64,000 nucleotides of DNA from Mesorhizobium sp. AR07 (GCF_024746815.1 NZ_CP080528.1:124001-188000), one strand, 5' to 3'. Positions 26,010 to 35,142 are shown, numbered from the stretch's first letter. Translations and numbers: made by a program. Notes: generated by a model not told the origin, from the letters alone.

Positions 26010-26340
26010 AGCCAGCGTTTTCGATCATATGAATGTGGACCGGGTGGGAACTTTTAGTCGTGCTGCGCTCCAAAAGCCGCGCCGTCGTCACCACCGGTGC
26101 GGTGGCGAACACGGGGTTGTCGATACCGCTTCGATCGCGCCTTCTCGAAGCAGCGCCGTCTGCGTCAGCTCGTGGGTGGCGAACACCACTCGCGTGCTCG
26201 GCCCGTGGCCTGCAGTGCGGCCGTCACCTCGGGAGGGCCGACTGAGGCATTGTAGACGCCGCGAAGCCAGGGGGTGGCCAACGCGCCGCCCAGCGAACGG
26301 CCCCATCACCGCCGGCGGCCACGGCCGCGATTAGAGGCCG
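26010..26340 (-). pseudogene. Fragment resembling a LacI-type/periplasmic-binding domain
   Basis: Pieces in successive frames: GVYNASVGPPEVTAALQATG, then VVFATHELTQTALLREGAIE, then IDNPVFATAPVVTTARLLER. This recalls the C-terminal ligand-binding core of LacI-family regulators (YN-G...AALE-GRA...HELT...GTIDAVI). Frameshifts and missing ends show it is a relic. The assignment is tentative. Confidence 0.4.
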
Positions 26341-26735
26341 CGGTCAGTTCCAGTTCTGTCGCCAGTTCGCGGTCTATCTGTCACAGCTACTCGTCGGCAA
26401 GGATCCCGTCACGGCCGACATAGAGAAATACCCAAGAATCGTGGTTGCAGTCATGCTGGAAAAACCGGTGCGGCTATGTCAGTGGCCCCGGCCAACAACG
26501 CCGCCGACAGCGTTGCCACAAGGCGGGTACTGACTGTCACGCTATCGCTATCCAAAGCGTTGCAACAGATTCGTCAAACAAGTTTACAGACTCTTTGCGA
26601 ATGCAAGTCGCTGACCATGATACGTTCGCTTTAAGTCAGAGATTGGCCGCAGCTAATTGTCGAAATCAATGGTTTGGAATGCGTGGACAAGAACCTGCAG
26701 CGTTGATCGCAAGACCCATACAGAGAGGCCCTTTA
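26341..26735. other. Upstream region of the ectoine-type cluster
   Basis: No gene recognised. An open plus-strand frame runs through from 26445 but has no family signals before the ectA relic. No sigma-54 or NifA motif with correct spacing was found, so the promoter of the cluster remains unidentified. Confidence 0.4.
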
Positions 26736-27035
26736 ATGGATATCGACATTTTCGAAGCTTATGCCACGCAACGTCCAGTTGCCGCGAGTGACATTCCGAA
26801 AACCGACGGATATTTCATGCCGCTAATGTATGGGAACTCATCGCGAAGTGTCCGCAACTGGACCGCAACTCGCTGTATTGCGAGCTCCTGCTTTGCACTG
26901 ATTTCGCCGACACCTGCGTGCTCGCGGAGCGTGCCGGCGCGGTGGTTGGCTGGTTGCAGGCCTACCGGCGCCGAGCGACCCATCCACGCTCTTGAAAGCG
27001 ATCGACCCGATCGTTTCCCGCCGGTCTGCCTACCC
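26736..27035 (+). pseudogene. ectA: ectA (diaminobutyrate acetyltransferase) remnant
   Basis: From about 26815 one frame reads AANVWELIAKCPQLDRNSLY, then CELLLCTDFADTCVLAERAG and AVVGWLQAYRR, the N-terminal half of EctA. The start is in another frame (MDIDIFEAYATQR...). A second frameshift near 26985 turns PSDPSTL out of frame. All of the acetyl-CoA-binding C-terminal half is missing, so no enzyme can be made. It lies directly before ectB, as in ectoine operons. Confidence 0.78.
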
Positions 27036-27056
27036 AACCCAAATAAAGAGGCAACG

Positions 27057-28364
27057 ATGACTGACCAAAGAGCGCCAGATCGCGAGGAGGAATTTGCGAT
27101 CTTCAACCATCTTGAGTCTGAGGTGCGCAGCTACGCCCGTCGCCTTCCCGTCGTTTTCGCGAGGGCACGGGGGGCCCAACTGTTTGCGCGAGATGGGGCA
27201 GCCTATCTCGACTTTCTCATGGGTTGCTCAAGTCTAAATTACGGGCATAACCCCCCTGAGCTGAAATCCGCGCTCACAGACTACATTGCGGGTGACGGCA
27301 TCACGCATGGCCTTGATCTGTATAACGAAGCCAAGGAATCTTTTTTGAGGGAATTGGATGAGACGATTCTCAGACCGCGACAACTCGACTACGTCGTTCA
27401 GTTTCCCGGTCCGACCGGCGCCAACGCGGTCGAGGCTGCCCTCAAGCTGGCGCGCAAGATCACTGGTCGGCCCAACATCATAGCCTTCACTAATGGCTTT
27501 CACGGCGCGAGCCTTGGCGCTCTCTCCTGCACCGGCAACCGATATCACCGCGCAGCCGCCGGGCAGCTGCTCGGCGGCGTCACGCGACTGCCCTATGACG
27601 GCTATCTTGGATCCGCTGTAGACACCGCCGATTACCTTGATCGCCTGCTCTCGGATCCCTCCAGCGGCGTGGACGCCCCGGCGGCGGTGATTGTCGAGAC
27701 AGTTCAGGGCGAAGGCGGCCTGAATGTCGCCGGCACGGAGTGGCTGCGCAGGGTGGCGGCCATTGCGCGCAAACACGGAGCTCTGGTGATCGTAGACGAC
27801 ATTCAGGCGGGTGTTGGCCGTACCGATGCGTTCTTCAGCTTTGAGGCGGCCGGTCTCCGCCCGGACATCGTCACTCTGGCGAAATCGATATCGGGCTATG
27901 GCCTGCCTATGGCCCTCGTCCTAATTGATCGACAACTCGACAAGTGGGAGCCGGGAGAACACAACGGCACGTTCCGCGGCAATTGCCATGCTTTTGTGAC
28001 CGCCCGGGCAGCCCTTGAGCACTTCTGGCGGACAGACAGCTTTGCTGCGTCCGTCGCGGAGAAAGGCAATCTGCTGAAAAGCCGCCTTGAGCAGATCGCG
28101 CAGAAATACGACCCAAGCCGCGCTTCAGCCAAGGGTCGTGGCATGATGCGAGGCATCGATCTGAAGTCTGGCGAGGTTGCCGGGCAGGTCATCAGCACCG
28201 CCTTCCAGAGGGGCCTCATCGTCGAGACCGCTGGTCCTTATGACGAGGTCGTGAAATGTCTGCCGCCCCTTGTCATTGGGGAGGATCAGCTTAGCCAAGG
28301 CCTCGACATCCTCGAGGGCGCTATCGATAGCGTGATCGGCAGCGCAGCAAACGCGGCGACTTGA
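27057..28364 (+). CDS. ectB: Diaminobutyrate--2-oxoglutarate aminotransferase
   Basis: 435 residues from the ATG at 27057, preceded by AAAGAGG; the open frame extends further upstream only through the ectA relic. A PLP fold-type I class III aminotransferase: FLMGCSSLNYGHN near the start, PGPTGANAVEAALKLAR, TNGFHGASLGAL, ETVQGEGGLN, VDDIQAGVGRT and the PLP lysine in LAKSISGYGLPMA. It transfers the amino group of glutamate to L-aspartate 4-semialdehyde, giving L-2,4-diaminobutyrate, the first ectoine-specific step. Length and motifs match EctB throughout and the gene looks functional although ectA is broken. Confidence 0.93.
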   Translation: MTDQRAPDREEEFAIFNHLESEVRSYARRLPVVFARARGAQLFARDGAAYLDFLMGCSSLNYGHNPPELKSALTDYIAGDGITHGLDLYNEAKESFLRELDETILRPRQLDYVVQFPGPTGANAVEAALKLARKITGRPNIIAFTNGFHGASLGALSCTGNRYHRAAAGQLLGGVTRLPYDGYLGSAVDTADYLDRLLSDPSSGVDAPAAVIVETVQGEGGLNVAGTEWLRRVAAIARKHGALVIVDDIQAGVGRTDAFFSFEAAGLRPDIVTLAKSISGYGLPMALVLIDRQLDKWEPGEHNGTFRGNCHAFVTARAALEHFWRTDSFAASVAEKGNLLKSRLEQIAQKYDPSRASAKGRGMMRGIDLKSGEVAGQVISTAFQRGLIVETAGPYDEVVKCLPPLVIGEDQLSQGLDILEGAIDSVIGSAANAAT

Positions 28365-28373
28365 GAGGTTATG

Positions 28374-28532
28374 ATGATCGTCCAGGATTTGAATGAGGAG
28401 AAACTAACAACCCGGCGGGTCGAGACGTCGAACTGGGAAAGCGTGCGGTTGCTCCTAAAGATCGTAACCGGCGAGCATGGGCAAGAATTGCGTCAGTTCG
28501 TCAATGCCACCGTCAGTCAGGGCGATGATTGA
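28374..28532 (+). pseudogene. ectC: ectC, first ~30 codons only
   Basis: MIVQDLNEEKLTTRRVETSN WESVRLLLK (28374-28460) is the N-terminus of an EctC; the rest of the frame to 28532 is unrelated. A GAGAGG ribosome site precedes it. It marks the original position of ectC right after ectB, before the PurD-like gene was inserted. A complete ectC follows at 30104. Confidence 0.78.
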
Positions 28533-28610
28533 CTCGTCCGATACTGCGTTGCTGACGAGCGCCTCAGGCTCCTCCTCGTGCTTATAATCTGACAACACAA
28601 AGGATAAGGC
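28455..28610 (-). other. Small acidic frame of unknown origin inside the ectC break
   Basis: The minus-strand frame ending at 28455 reads EEEPEALVSNAVSDESIIAL then TDGGIDELTQFLPML. It has no ribosome site or good start codon, so it is probably the tail of a gene brought in with the insertion. A loosely similar segment (ALTDEAIEEVKPLLE) occurs at about 55745-55840 on the minus strand. Confidence 0.25.
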
Positions 28611-30035
28611 ATGTCCAATCCCAGGCGCAATGTGCTGCTCATCGACTCCACAGGGAGAGGGCACGCGATAGCTGATCTCTTCCAGCGTACTGACCCTTCG
28701 GTACAGGTTTTCTATGGGCCGGGAAACACATCGGTTGCTGACGAACGCATCTGCCCGGTGCCCGATATTTCGCTAAGTGATCCGGGATCTGCAGTACGCC
28801 TTTGCCAAGCGCGTGCAATAGACTTCGTCTTTGTCTCTCACATCGACGCGCTCTCCACTGGCTATGTGGATTTCTTGAAAACCAACGGGATCCCCACAAT
28901 TGGCCCAGACCGTGCTGCAGCTCGACTGGAAGCAAGCAAGGCGTTCACGAAGTCGCTCCTGCAGCGGTACAACGTGAAGACGGCGCGTTTCGCGGTCTTC
29001 GACCAGCCCGAACCTGCCAAGTGCTACATTCGCGAGCTCGACTATGATGTTGTCGTCAAGGCGGACGGGCTATGCGAAGGCAACGGCGCCTATGTATGCA
29101 GCGACCAAGCCTCGGCGCTTCAAGCCGTCGATAGCATCATGCTCGCGCGGGCACACAAGGATGCTGGAAACCGCATCGTCGTTGAGGAGCGCCTCTTCGG
29201 AGTGGAGATATCAATCTCCGCCCTCTTCGACGGAAAGGAGTTTCTGATGTTTCCGGCGGCCTTGGACTATAAGCGCTCCGATGATGGCAACAAGGGCGTT
29301 AATTGCGACGGTATGGGTTCGCTCTCTCCACATCCGCTCGCGGACAAGGCGCTTTACCGTGAGATACAGACCGAGGTTCTAGAGCCTCTAAGAGCTGCAA
29401 TTCTGGGTGAAGGCTTGAAGTACACAGGCTTCATCTATATCGGCGCCATGCTCTGCGATGACGGCATCAAAGTCATTGAAATCAACGCACGATTGGGCGA
29501 CAGCGAGGCGGAGGCCGTCCTGCCCAAAGTGCAGAGCAACTTCGTCCGGCTTTGCGAAGCCGTCCTTCAGGGGACCCTTGGCTCTATGTCCCTCGAGACA
29601 GACGACAAATGCTACTGCAACGTAGTGGCCGCACAAGGGCCAACAATGCGATTGGACAAGGTCGGCCGCGAGATCCGCTACCCGGGCTGGCCGCACGGAG
29701 ATTTCGAGGTCGGCTTCCCTATTTCTGGACTTAAGGCAGTGGACCGCCGTAACTCCCATCTGTTCCTCTCTAATGTCCGCCGCGACGCCGAGAACAATCT
29801 TGTAACGGCAGGCGGGCGCGTGCTGCACGTCACCGGGTTCGGTGACAATTATGCACAAGCCGTCCACCATGCCTATGCCAACATTGAGAAAATACGGTTC
29901 AAGGGCATGTCCTACCGCTCCGACATTGGCCTGATCTATGGCTCGGCAGATGCTATGCGGCAGCCACGGGAGATCCCATCGCTGCCCTGGACATGGCAAA
30001 TGCCACATGGAAAGCCCCATAGCCCAAGAGACTAA
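28611..30035 (+). CDS. PurD-like ATP-grasp ligase in an ectoine-type cluster
   Basis: 474 residues; AAGGATAAGG precedes the ATG. The fold follows PurD (phosphoribosylamine-glycine ligase) end to end: N-terminal VLLIDSTGRGHAIADLF, IPTIGPDRAAARLEASKAF, VVVKADGLCEGNGAYV (ATP-binding strand), VEERLFGVEISISALFDG, DYKRSDDGNKG...GMGSLSPHPL, VIEINARLGDSEAEAVLP (metal ligands), and the C-terminal GGRVLHVTGFGD domain. It departs from PurD at the glycine-rich loop (GLCEGNGA instead of GLAAGKGV) and in the substrate loop (NCDGMG versus NTGGMG). It should join a carboxylate to an amine using ATP. Placement between ectB and ectC suggests a role in the specialised pathway rather than purine synthesis, but the substrate is unknown. 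Confidence 0.85.
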   Translation: MSNPRRNVLLIDSTGRGHAIADLFQRTDPSVQVFYGPGNTSVADERICPVPDISLSDPGSAVRLCQARAIDFVFVSHIDALSTGYVDFLKTNGIPTIGPDRAAARLEASKAFTKSLLQRYNVKTARFAVFDQPEPAKCYIRELDYDVVVKADGLCEGNGAYVCSDQASALQAVDSIMLARAHKDAGNRIVVEERLFGVEISISALFDGKEFLMFPAALDYKRSDDGNKGVNCDGMGSLSPHPLADKALYREIQTEVLEPLRAAILGEGLKYTGFIYIGAMLCDDGIKVIEINARLGDSEAEAVLPKVQSNFVRLCEAVLQGTLGSMSLETDDKCYCNVVAAQGPTMRLDKVGREIRYPGWPHGDFEVGFPISGLKAVDRRNSHLFLSNVRRDAENNLVTAGGRVLHVTGFGDNYAQAVHHAYANIEKIRFKGMSYRSDIGLIYGSADAMRQPREIPSLPWTWQMPHGKPHSPRD

Positions 30036-30103
30036 TAGCCCTGAACTGCGCGCATGAGCGCCTACCCGACACGAGTCCACCAATAAACCATGGAGAATCG
30101 ATC

Positions 30104-30481
30104 ATGATCATCAGGACATTAGAGGAGGCGCAGCAGTCCGACCGACGCGTCACCGCGGAGAACTGGGAGAGCATTCGCCTTCTCCTAAGTCAGGACGGAG
30201 TCGGCTTCTCTTTTCATATCACAACTATGTTTCCGAATACCGAGACGCCTATCTGGTACAAGAACCACTTCGAGGCAGTTTTCTGCATCGAAGGCGAGGG
30301 TGAGATCGAGACACTGGCGGACAGCAAGACTCACCCCATCCGACCGGGGACGATCTATATCTTAGACAAGCACGACAGGCATATCCTGCGTGCCAAGACA
30401 CAAATGCGTAACGCCTGCGTGTTTGCTCCCGCCCTTCATGGTAAAGAGACCCATGATGCCGACGGCTCATATCCTTTGTAG
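30104..30481 (+). CDS. ectC: Ectoine synthase
   Basis: 125 residues, a cupin. Glu57 (HFEAVF), Tyr85 (GTIYIL) and His93 (DRHIL) occupy the positions known as iron ligands in EctC enzymes. Other conserved parts are ENWESIRLLL, FSFHITTMF, CIEGEGEIETLAD and HPIRPG. The enzyme cyclises N4-acetyl-2,4-diaminobutyrate to ectoine. It starts 68 bp after the ATP-grasp gene in the same direction. Its usual substrate cannot come from EctA here, so either the nearby GNAT supplies it or a different acyl-diaminobutyrate is used. Confidence 0.93.
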   Translation: MIIRTLEEAQQSDRRVTAENWESIRLLLSQDGVGFSFHITTMFPNTETPIWYKNHFEAVFCIEGEGEIETLADSKTHPIRPGTIYILDKHDRHILRAKTQMRNACVFAPALHGKETHDADGSYPL

Positions 30482-30616
30482 CGACTACAGCGCCGGGCTA
30501 AATACCCAGATGGAGCATAAAGGGTATGTCTGCCCGGCTGCCCGAGATTGCGGTAGGGGGTTGCCCCATTCGGCCTGGATTCCCCCAGCAACCCACTTCT
30601 CAAGCGGGAGCCCGTC

Positions 30617-31057
30617 ATGGAGATTCGTCCTATAGGAACTGCCGATCGCGACGGATGGCAGTCCATGTGGAACGCCTACTGCGCCGACCAGGGTTTTCGT
30701 GCATCAGCACAGGCGACTGAGACGATCTGGCGGCGGATTGAGGATCCAGACAACCCAACGAACGCGATGATCGCTGTCGGAGCAACTGGCGTTCCGTTAG
30801 GTTTCGTCAACTTTATCATACACCCTTATACTTGGAGCGATCGGCTACTCTGTTTTCTCGTTGATCTCTATGTCGATCATTCTCGGAGGCGCCAAGGAAC
30901 CGGCCAAGCCATGATAGCGCATCTGGCCGCCTACGGTTGCAGCCAAGGCTGGTTGAAGATCTATTGGAATGCGGACAGATCCAATAGGCAAGCGCGGGCG
31001 CTCTATGACAGAATTGCTCGATTGAGTCCCTATCTCTCGTACTATCTTGACCTTTAG
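30617..31057 (+). CDS. GNAT-family N-acyltransferase
   Basis: 146 residues; GGGAG lies 7 bp before the ATG. GNAT fold: IRPIGTADRDGWQSMWNAY, FVNFIIHPYTW, then the acetyl-CoA loop VDLYVDHSRRRQGTGQAMIA (R-x-x-G-T/x-G pattern) and WNADRSNRQARALYDRI (motif B). It is not an EctA by sequence. It follows ectC on the same strand and may acetylate diaminobutyrate or the ligase product in place of the lost EctA; this is inference. Confidence 0.85.
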   Translation: MEIRPIGTADRDGWQSMWNAYCADQGFRASAQATETIWRRIEDPDNPTNAMIAVGATGVPLGFVNFIIHPYTWSDRLLCFLVDLYVDHSRRRQGTGQAMIAHLAAYGCSQGWLKIYWNADRSNRQARALYDRIARLSPYLSYYLDL

Positions 31058-31331
31058 GGTCGGCGCTGGACGCGCGGCACCGAAGCAGGCCCGAACGCGC
31101 GTGTACCGACGGTTGGTTTCGACATGGCGAACAGCCGACGCGGGGCCTCGGGTAGACTTAGCGACGGTCAGTAGCGATATTGATACCGACGGTCAGCTAC
31201 CCATCCCTTCCCCGGAGCGGCCCTCCTAGGAGCGGTACGTCGCGCACACGTCTCTTGCTTTCCTTCGAACCACTCATGCGCGGCAAAAATAGTTTTCTAG
31301 GTTTGGAAATCACATCAGGAGTCATTACCTT
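31058..31331. other. Intergenic region before the dehydrogenase copy 1
   Basis: No gene seen. Two direct copies of CGACGGTCAG (about 31162 and 31187) followed by TAGC and CTAC could be an operator; no known family of sites was recognised. Confidence 0.3.
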
Positions 31332-32309
31332 ATGAGTCGTCCAGAGCCACATAACGTTCAGCGGATCGCATGCATTGGAATCGGCACTATTGGCGGGGGA
31401 ATGGTCGCGCGGTTTCTTGCCAATGGGTATGACGTAACGGCCTATGGCCCGGGTGAGGGTTCCAACGCGTCTCTTCAGCGGACGCTTGATCATGCCTGGC
31501 CGGTATTGGAGAGAATCGGCCTCAAACCAGGCGCTTCGCGAGAAAGATTGCTCTTCACTCAAGACCTTGAGCAAGCAGTGGCTGATGTTGATTTCATTCA
31601 AGAGAGCATACCTGAATTTCTCGATTTGAAAGTTCAGATGTACGAGAAACTCGACGAGTTGGTGGATCCGAGCATTGTGATCGGGTCAAGTACGTCGGGA
31701 TTTCCAATGACGGATATACAAAAGCGCTGCAAACATCCGCAGCGTACCGTCGTAGCGCATCCTGTGAATCCGCCGTACCTTATCCCGCTTATCGAAGTTG
31801 TAGGAGGGGAAAAAACAGATCTCGCTGTCCTGGATTGGACTGTTACCTTCTTTGAAACCGTCGGCATGCGAGTTCTGCGGATGGACAAGGAGATCTACGG
31901 TTTCATGATTAATAGGCTTCAGATTGCCCTGTTCCGGGAGGCGCTGCACATGATCGCCGCAGAACAAGCCACGGTCGCGCAGATTGATGACTGTTTAACT
32001 CACGGTTTGGGCCTGCGGTGGGCATTCATGGGCCCATTTGCCACGTTCCACTTAGGCGGTGGTGACGGCGGATTGGAAGCATTTATGGATATTCATGGAG
32101 CAGTGGAGTGGAGAGCTCCCTATGTAACGGAATCGCCACTTCCAGATTGGACCCCTGAACTGCGCGAGCGCATCCTTCAACAAGCGCAAGAAGTCATTGA
32201 TGGCAGGACCATTCCACAGATGATCGAAGAGCGGAATGAAACAATCATAGGACTTCTCAAGTTACGCGAGGCCAGTCGAATTAATGCTTCTAAGAAGTGT
32301 ATTTCTTAG
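31332..32309 (+). CDS. 3-hydroxyacyl-CoA/L-carnitine dehydrogenase-like protein, copy 1
   Basis: 325 residues. N-terminal Rossmann domain with GIGTIGGGM (NAD), then QESIPEFLDLK, IGSSTSGFPMTDIQ and the catalytic AHPVNPPYLIPLIEVV (His). The C-terminal HCDH domain includes YGFMINRLQIALFREALHMI. The PVNPPYLIPLIEVV pattern is typical of carnitine 3-dehydrogenase-type members, which oxidise 3-hydroxy-4-(trialkylamino)butyrate. It is almost the same as the gene at 60006-60983; the differences cluster in the first ~110 residues. An aminotransferase fragment follows, as in the other copy. Confidence 0.88.
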   Translation: MSRPEPHNVQRIACIGIGTIGGGMVARFLANGYDVTAYGPGEGSNASLQRTLDHAWPVLERIGLKPGASRERLLFTQDLEQAVADVDFIQESIPEFLDLKVQMYEKLDELVDPSIVIGSSTSGFPMTDIQKRCKHPQRTVVAHPVNPPYLIPLIEVVGGEKTDLAVLDWTVTFFETVGMRVLRMDKEIYGFMINRLQIALFREALHMIAAEQATVAQIDDCLTHGLGLRWAFMGPFATFHLGGGDGGLEAFMDIHGAVEWRAPYVTESPLPDWTPELRERILQQAQEVIDGRTIPQMIEERNETIIGLLKLREASRINASKKCIS

Positions 32310-32363
32310 ATGTCATGACTCTATAATTTTAATACCTCCTAATATGGACGTCGGAGTCCCACT

Positions 32364-32511
32364 GTGAAGCACACGATTCAGAACATTTCTGACAAAGACC
32401 GCAACAGCGTCTTGCACCCATTCACGCAGCTCAAGGACTTTGCAACTGGGAAGCTCGGAGAGCCTACGATCGTCGAAACGGGTAAGGGTATCCGCATCCA
32501 AGACGCGACAG
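32364..32511 (+). pseudogene. Class III aminotransferase, N-terminal fragment (duplicate)
   Basis: From the GTG at 32364: KHTIQNISDKDRNSVLHPFT, then QLKDFATGKLGEPTIVETGK and GIRIQDATG. This is the same start as the complete gene at 58551-59954. Identity stops at 32511 where IS5-type DNA begins. It shows that a copy of the catabolic operon once continued here in plus orientation. Confidence 0.9.
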
Positions 32512-32526
32512 GCAGGGAACTAACCC

Positions 32527-32878
32527 GCCTTAGTTCGCCCTGAAAAACTCTTGGACCTCTTGCTTTGCAGGGATTCCCATTGGGTTTGAAGTATTGGAGA
32601 ATGCCGGAAACCACCTTCGATCCCGTCGTTTCCCGGTGTTTTTGCAATGCTTCCAGCCCGTCCGTCGTCCGGTAAGAATGATTTGTTCCGCGAGCGCCTC
32701 GATGCCATCATCAATCCGCGCCATCCGCTGGTTCGGTTGTCGGCATTGATGCCGTGGTCGCGCTTTGACGAAGCGTTTGGCGGGTTTTATCGCCCGGTCG
32801 GCAGGCCGGCCAAGCCGACGCGGCTGATGGTCGGTCTGCATTACCTCAAGCACGTCCACGACCTGTCCGACGAAGAAA
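32527..32878 (+). mobile_element. IS5/IS1182-type element, 5' fragment
   Basis: The transposase start at 32647 reads MLPARPSSGKNDLFRERLDA then IINPRHPLVRLS, and continues with GRPAKPTRLMVGLHYLKHVH DLSDEE, the N-terminal domain of IS5-group transposases. It is cut at 32878 by the IS66 left end. The 3' part is not present to the right of IS66 in this window. Confidence 0.8.
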
Positions 32879-32935
32879 GTAAGCGATGCGCCAAGGCACC
32901 TTGCAAGATGCCGATGAACATGGAGTTTTCGAGCC

Positions 32936-33373
32936 ATGACATTGGAACATGCAAGGGGCGATATGGTCGCCGAGTTAAGCGGCGCCGCGGCGACCGAAGA
33001 GCTTACAACGGTGCGCGGGCGCGTGCGGCAACGAAGGCTGTGGAGTTGCACTGAGAAGCGCGCGTTGGTCGATCTGGCGAGCGCGGTGGGGTCGTCGGTG
33101 ACCGAGGTCGCGGAGGCGTTCGGCGTAGCTCCGTCACAGCTCTATGCGTGGCGCAAGCAGATGGCCGGCGGCGAGCTCGAGGCCGATCAGGCGATGGCAA
33201 CTTTCGCGCGGATCGACGTGAACGATCTGCCCGAGGTCGAGCGTCCCGTCGCCGATTGCCCGGACCCGGCCGGCAGGATCGTCGTGGCCTTTCCGAACGG
33301 CGCGCGATTGCGAATCGACGGGACCGTCGATCCGACGGCGCTACGTATCGTCCTGGCGGAGTTGACCAGTTGA
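32936..33373 (+). CDS. tnpA: IS66 accessory protein TnpA
   Basis: 145 residues. A helix-turn-helix of the HTH_8/TnpA type: CTEKRALVDLASAVGSSVTEV AEAFGV, then PSQLYAWRKQM. The C-terminus ends GTVDPTALRIVLAELTS, typical of IS66 OrfA. Its stop overlaps the TTG start of tnpB. Two further partial copies lie inverted at 41560-42394. Confidence 0.9.
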   Translation: MTLEHARGDMVAELSGAAATEELTTVRGRVRQRRLWSCTEKRALVDLASAVGSSVTEVAEAFGVAPSQLYAWRKQMAGGELEADQAMATFARIDVNDLPEVERPVADCPDPAGRIVVAFPNGARLRIDGTVDPTALRIVLAELTS

Positions 33374-33720
33374 TCACAGTGGTGCCGACCGACCGGATTT
33401 ACTTGTGCTGCGGTGAGACCGATATGCGCCGCGGGATCAACAGCCTGGCGCGGATGGTGCAGCAGGTGCTCGCGCTCGACCCGCATACCGGCGCGATCTT
33501 CTGCTTCCGTGGACGCAAGGGTCATATCATCAAGGTTTTGGCGCATGACGACCAGGGGTTCTGCCTTTTTACAAAACGGCTTTCCGATGGTTGTTTCGCC
33601 TGGCCGACCACCAAGGATCAGGTGACCGTGTCGCTCACCAAGGCACAGCTTTCGCTACTTTTGGACGGGATCGATTGGCGCCGGCCGAACAAGATTTATC
33701 GACCACGTCTGGCCGGCTAA
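33370..33720 (+). CDS. tnpB: IS66 accessory protein TnpB
   Basis: 116 residues from a TTG at 33370 that overlaps the tnpA stop (TTGA). Signature: RIYLCCGETDMRRGINSLAR, GAIFCFRGRKG, IKVLAHDDQGFCLFTKRL, WRRPNKIY. Complete. Confidence 0.9.
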   Translation: MITVVPTDRIYLCCGETDMRRGINSLARMVQQVLALDPHTGAIFCFRGRKGHIIKVLAHDDQGFCLFTKRLSDGCFAWPTTKDQVTVSLTKAQLSLLLDGIDWRRPNKIYRPRLAG

Positions 33721-33791
33721 CTTCGGCCGTTCTCATTGATTTTGTGTCGATTTTGCTTCCGTAGACGAGGTCTTTCGGGTATGTAATTTGG

Positions 33792-35142
33792 GTGTCGGAA
33801 CAAGCTCCCTCAACCGCTGATTTCTTCGCTCGGATCGCCCTTCTGGAGGCGGCGGTTTGTGCCCGTGACATCACCATTGCCGAACGGGATGAGCAGCTTC
33901 GCAGAGAGCGCGCCGAGGCCGCACTTCGCATCCAGCGCCTGCAGCTGCGGATCGATCGCTTCAACCGCAAGGCCTTCGGCCGCTCCTCCGAGAAGCTGGG
34001 CCAGATGCGGCTCGAACTCGAAGATCTCGAGACCGATTTCGCCGCCAGCGTGCCCGATCTCGAGCTGCCCATCGTTGCTGACACCGACAAGGTCCGGGTG
34101 TTGCCGGTGCGCAAGCTCAATCCCAACCTGCCGCGCAAGCGGGCCGTTCGGGAGCCGTCTTGCGCATGTTGCCCGGGCTGCGGCGGCGATCTGCGCGCCA
34201 TGGGCGAAGATAGCGACGAGATGCTCGATCTGGTTGCCCAGGCCTGGCAGGTGATCGAGACCATTAGACCCAAGTACAGCTGCCGGACCTGCGATAAAAT
34301 CATCCAGGCGCCCGCACCAGCCAAGGCCATTGCACGCGGTAAGCTCAGCTATGCCGCGCTCGCCCATATCATGATGGCCAAGTGGGGTTATCATCTGCCC
34401 TTCTACCGTCTGGCCCAGATGATGGCCGCCAAGGGCGTCGATATCGAGCGTTCCACGCTTGCGCGCAGCGCCGGCTACGCCGCCGCTTTGCTCGATCCCA
34501 TCTACAATCGCATCCGTGAGATCGGCCGTACCCGCAGCAAGATTCACACCGACGACACGCGGCTTCCGATCCTGGCGCCCGGCACCGGCAAGACGCACAA
34601 GGGCGCGCTCTGGGTCTACGTCGCCGACGACCGCAACTCGGGTTCGAAGGAGCCGCCGATCGCCTGGTATCGCGCCACCATGGGCCGCGCCGGCGAGAGC
34701 GTGATGAGCGAGCTCGCCGGATTTACCGGGACGCTCCAGGCCGACGGTTTCAGCGGCTACAACCAGCTCTACAAGGGTGGCGCAATTCGAGAAGCTGCGT
34801 GCCTGGCCCATCTGCGTCGCAAGATATTCGACGTTCACGACAGCCAGCCGACCGAGCTCAGCACGACGGCGATGGCCGGTATCCAGGCGATCTACAGGAT
34901 TGAGGAAGAGATACGAGGGCTGCCGCCCGCCGAGCGATTGGCCGCACGACGAAGGCGGACCCGACCACTGGTCCGCGCGCTGCGACGACAGCTCATGCGC
35001 CAGGGCAACGGTTTGTCGCGCCATGCCGATATCGCCAAGGCCTTCGCCTATGGCACCAACCGATGGCGAGCGTTCAATCGCTTCCTCTACGATGGCCAGC
35101 TCGAGCCCGACAACCTGATCGCGGAGCGGGCCATTCGTGGAT
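33792..35142 (+). pseudogene. tnpC: IS66 transposase TnpC, 5' portion
   Basis: From the GTG at 33792. N-terminal leucine-rich coiled coil and LRIDRFNRKAFGRSSEKLG, zinc-finger region (CACCPGCGGDL...YSCRTC), then the DDE core: IHTDDTRLPIL, QADGFSGYNQLY, AACLAHLRRKIFDVH. It continues to LEPDNLIAERAIRG at about 35142, where homology stops. The open frame runs on to 36926, but only as a shadow of the recombinase on the other strand. The missing C-terminus is at 40193-40426. Confidence 0.9.

Noticed and set aside
26445..27056. N-terminal extension of the EctB frame
   Set aside because: The extra ~200 codons cover the ectA relic in the wrong frame; EctB homology and a ribosome site place the start at 27057.
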